A stretch of 14,363 nt of DNA, taken from NCBI GenBank assembly GCA_964416905.1, contig CAYQFL010000018.1, forward strand, positions 1-14,363. The letters run 5' to 3'. The position numbers were made by a program, and so were the translations under genes. Numbering within the stretch: the first letter of the stretch is position 1; each line of letters opens with the position of its first letter. The stretch is from JASKKU01 sp964416905. Lineage in GTDB: Archaea; Nanobdellota; Nanobdellia; Woesearchaeales; JASKKU01. Shown in pieces: positions 12,395 through 14,363 of this stretch. A model generated the notes under the pieces. The model saw only the letters and a program-made list of their open reading frames with translations, made no database searches and had not been told where the DNA came from.

Positions 12395-13129
12395 ATGGAA
12401 TTGGTGAAGAATATGAAAAACAAAGAGGAACAAGTGAAAGTAAAAACTGAAAACAAAGAAGAAACCAAAGAAAGTTTGCCTGAAAATGAAAAAGAAGTAA
12501 AGGTTAGTATAAAGATAGTAGGTTTAACTATGGTTATAGCTGTCTTCATATTATTCTTCCTTCTAACAAGGCAGGCAAGTGAGCCAGACATCCCAATAAA
12601 CAACACTTTTCAGCCAGAGAGTTACAAGTATAACGGATTCTTGTTCCAGAAAGGGATGTACGCGTGGTACAGCAAAATAAAAATTGGGGATTCTGTTTAC
12701 GATGTTTCTTTTGTTTATGGCCCAAAAGAAGTGGATAACATATCTGTTATTGGTAAGGTTAATGATTTAATCCTAAAAGCTAACGAGATTTATGTGACAA
12801 CTGAACCCGATTACCCGTCAAAAATAGGCAAAGCGCAAGTTGAAATTTCCAAGATCACCAGTCCAAGAACTGCTAATTTTGGTATCCTGAATATCCCTAC
12901 AATAAACACTGTTACAGAGATACCTGATAATTTGAAAGGAATAGTTAATTACCCTGAGATAACATGTGAGAACGCAACATCAAATACCTCAGTAATTTAT
13001 CTAAAGATAGGTTCAGAAACTAGGATATATAATGATAGTTATTGTGTAATTGTTGAAGGCTCTAATGATGACGAGGTTGTTAAAGCAGCTGACAGATTAG
13101 TTTATAATCTCCTAGGCATTATCAAATAA
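12395..13129 (+). CDS. Membrane-anchored exported protein, tandem paralogue 2
   Basis: Diverged copy of the preceding gene, function unknown. The 244-aa frame has a longer, glutamate- and lysine-rich cytoplasmic N-terminus (1-37), a membrane helix at about 38-58, and an outer domain that repeats the pattern of its neighbour: YKYNGFLFQKG (77-87), YPEITCENATSNTSVIYL (186-203), Cys217, and ADRLVYNLLGII (232-243). Cys191 and Cys217 match Cys150 and Cys177 there, with nearly the same spacing. Residues 140-175 hold extra sequence. The start is uncertain: ATG 12395 has AAGGA 10 nt upstream, while ATG 12413 has GGTGA about 5 nt upstream and would give 238 aa. It follows its paralogue by 6 nt and precedes the GTPase gene by 38 nt. 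Confidence 0.8.
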   Translation: MELVKNMKNKEEQVKVKTENKEETKESLPENEKEVKVSIKIVGLTMVIAVFILFFLLTRQASEPDIPINNTFQPESYKYNGFLFQKGMYAWYSKIKIGDSVYDVSFVYGPKEVDNISVIGKVNDLILKANEIYVTTEPDYPSKIGKAQVEISKITSPRTANFGILNIPTINTVTEIPDNLKGIVNYPEITCENATSNTSVIYLKIGSETRIYNDSYCVIVEGSNDDEVVKAADRLVYNLLGIIK

Positions 13130-13167
13130 GCTTTAATTGCATATCAAAAAATTTCGCGTGATATAAA

Positions 13168-14363
13168 ATGCTATTATTGGGTGTTGTTGGTAAACCAAAT
13201 GTTGGAAAAAGTACTTTCTTTAAGGCATGCACTTTAGCGGGTGCAGAAATTGGGAATTATCCTTTTGTGACTATTAAACCAAACAGAGGTATAGGTTATG
13301 TTAGAGTTAGGTGTGCTGACGAATTCTTCAATGTTCAATGCAATCCTAGAGAAGGATATTGCATAAATCATAACAGGTTCGTTCCTGTTGAAATGATTGA
13401 TGTTGCAGGTCTAGTTCCAGGGGCTTATGAAGGCAAAGGTATGGGTAACCAATTTTTAGATGATTTAAGGCAAGCAGATGTGCTTATTCATGTAATTGAC
13501 ATATCAGGTTCAACAAACGAAAAAGGTGAACCAGTAAAACCTTTAGAATATGACCCTGCTGAGGATGTAAAATTCTTAGAACGTGAATTGGACATGTGGT
13601 TCTATCAGATATTTATGAAAGTCTGGGAAAGATTTTCAAGACAGGTTTCTCAAGAGCATCTTGACCCTGTCAAAGCCATAACAAAACAGTTTACTGGACT
13701 GAACACTAAAGAAGAGCAAGTCAAAGAATGTTTCAAAGAGCTAAACTTAAACGAGAACATACACAGCTGGGATGAAGAAACGTTAATGAAATTTGTATCT
13801 TTGTTAAGGAAGAAAACTAAGCCAATGATTATTGCAGCAAACAAGATTGATGTCCCTGGCGCAGAAGAAAATCTAAAACGGCTAAGAAAGATGTTTAAGG
13901 ATTATTTGTTCGTTCCTGTTTCAGCAGAAAGCGAATTAGCTTTAAAAGAAGCTGCACAAAAAGGCTTGATTGAATATATCCCTGGAGACAGCTCTTTTAA
14001 AATTATAAATGAAAATGAACTAAGCGAGAAACAGAAGCAAGCTTTAGAGTTCATAAGGAAGAATGTTTTAGAGAGATTTGGCTCTACCGGAGTTCAAGAA
14101 GTAATAAACAAAGCTGTTTTCGACATTGGGAATCAGATTTATGTTTTCCCAGGAGGAGTTAATAAGTTAACTGATCAACATGGAAATGTTTTACCAGATT
14201 GTTTCTTAATCCCTAAAGGCAGCACAGCTTTAGATTTTGCTTACAAGATTCATAGCGATTTAGGAGATAACTTCATAAAAGCCATTGATGTTAAAACCAA
14301 GAAAGTTGTTGGAAAAGATCATATCTTAAACAATGGCGATGTAATTGAGATTGTTTATAAAAA
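13168..14363 (+). CDS. OBG/YchF-type GTPase with TGS domain (3' end cut by window)
   Basis: Translation-associated GTPase of the OBG family, archaeal YchF-like group (COG0012), expected to bind ribosomes in the cytoplasm. The visible 398 residues contain G1 GKPNVGKST (8-16), the Obg-type G2 region NYPFVTIKPN (30-39), G3 DVAGLVPGAYEGKGMGNQFL (78-97), G4 NKID (225-228) and G5 SAE (252-254). An inserted helical segment lies between G3 and G4 (about 128-215), and a C-terminal TGS domain starts near 325 (YVFPGGVNKL, PKGSTALDFAYKIHSDLGDNF). The window ends at NGDVIEIVYK, where relatives stop within a few residues, so almost nothing is missing. The frame is open from the ATG at 13168 with no interruption. 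It lies 38 nt after the tandem anchored-protein genes. Confidence 0.95.
   Translation, partial: MLLLGVVGKPNVGKSTFFKACTLAGAEIGNYPFVTIKPNRGIGYVRVRCADEFFNVQCNPREGYCINHNRFVPVEMIDVAGLVPGAYEGKGMGNQFLDDLRQADVLIHVIDISGSTNEKGEPVKPLEYDPAEDVKFLERELDMWFYQIFMKVWERFSRQVSQEHLDPVKAITKQFTGLNTKEEQVKECFKELNLNENIHSWDEETLMKFVSLLRKKTKPMIIAANKIDVPGAEENLKRLRKMFKDYLFVPVSAESELALKEAAQKGLIEYIPGDSSFKIINENELSEKQKQALEFIRKNVLERFGSTGVQEVINKAVFDIGNQIYVFPGGVNKLTDQHGNVLPDCFLIPKGSTALDFAYKIHSDLGDNFIKAIDVKTKKVVGKDHILNNGDVIEIVYK

Noticed and set aside
12358..12606. Minus-strand open frame over the start of the second anchored paralogue
   Set aside because: The hydrophobic stretch is the reverse of the membrane helix and lysine-rich tail of the plus-strand gene; no supporting signals.
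1..14363. CRISPR array, insertion sequence, toxin-antitoxin pair or phage region
   Set aside because: No spaced direct repeats, transposase or integrase motifs, terminal inverted repeats or recognisable toxin or phage proteins were seen on either strand.

Overview
The window is AT-rich chromosomal DNA, roughly one third G+C by eye, from an archaeon. Evidence for archaea: a Pth2-type peptidyl-tRNA hydrolase, a PAC2-family protein, a ThpR-type RNA cyclic phosphodiesterase, a PhoU/RCK_C regulator next to split MgtE-like permeases, an archaeal OBG/YchF-type GTPase with a C-terminal TGS domain, a tRNA-Gly without encoded CCA, and TATA-like boxes about 22-30 nt before many start codons. Compact genes, many small lysine-rich membrane-anchored proteins and a fermentative D-lactate dehydrogenase-like enzyme suggest a DPANN lineage of the Woesearchaeota/Pacearchaeota kind. 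That placement is inference.

Layout. 1-3666: a D-2-hydroxyacid (lactate-type) dehydrogenase on the minus strand, divergent from a nitroreductase, then glmS (glucosamine-6-phosphate synthase). 3667-3958: a short intergenic stretch holding a 41-codon minus-strand gene with a near-perfect Shine-Dalgarno sequence. 3959-6353: thpR (minus), a two-TM protein with a cysteine-rich outer domain (plus), a two-CBS-domain protein (plus) and pth2 (minus). 6378-8337 (minus): a two-gene unit, a long helical/coiled-coil protein followed by a single-domain AAA+ ATPase. 8511-8582: tRNA-Gly(UCC). 8702-9865: a membrane-anchored thioredoxin-fold protein convergent with a PAC2 protein. 10005-11655: an operon of a PhoU+RCK_C regulator and two MgtE-type half-permeases. 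11771-13129: two tandem, diverged paralogues of a secreted or anchored protein of unknown function. 13168-end: the OBG/YchF-type GTPase, cut by the window edge only at its last codons.

How the genes relate. Most are ordinary archaeal housekeeping genes (cell-envelope amino sugar synthesis, tRNA and RNA turnover, translation GTPase). The less-explained parts are the AAA+/coiled-coil pair (its helical partner resembles TelA-type proteins by eye), the 41-aa gene, the cysteine-rich two-TM protein, the tandem anchored paralogues, and the cation transporter operon with a palindrome placed like a repressor site between its TATA box and start codon. No mobile element, CRISPR array or phage gene is visible, so this reads as stable chromosome rather than an island.
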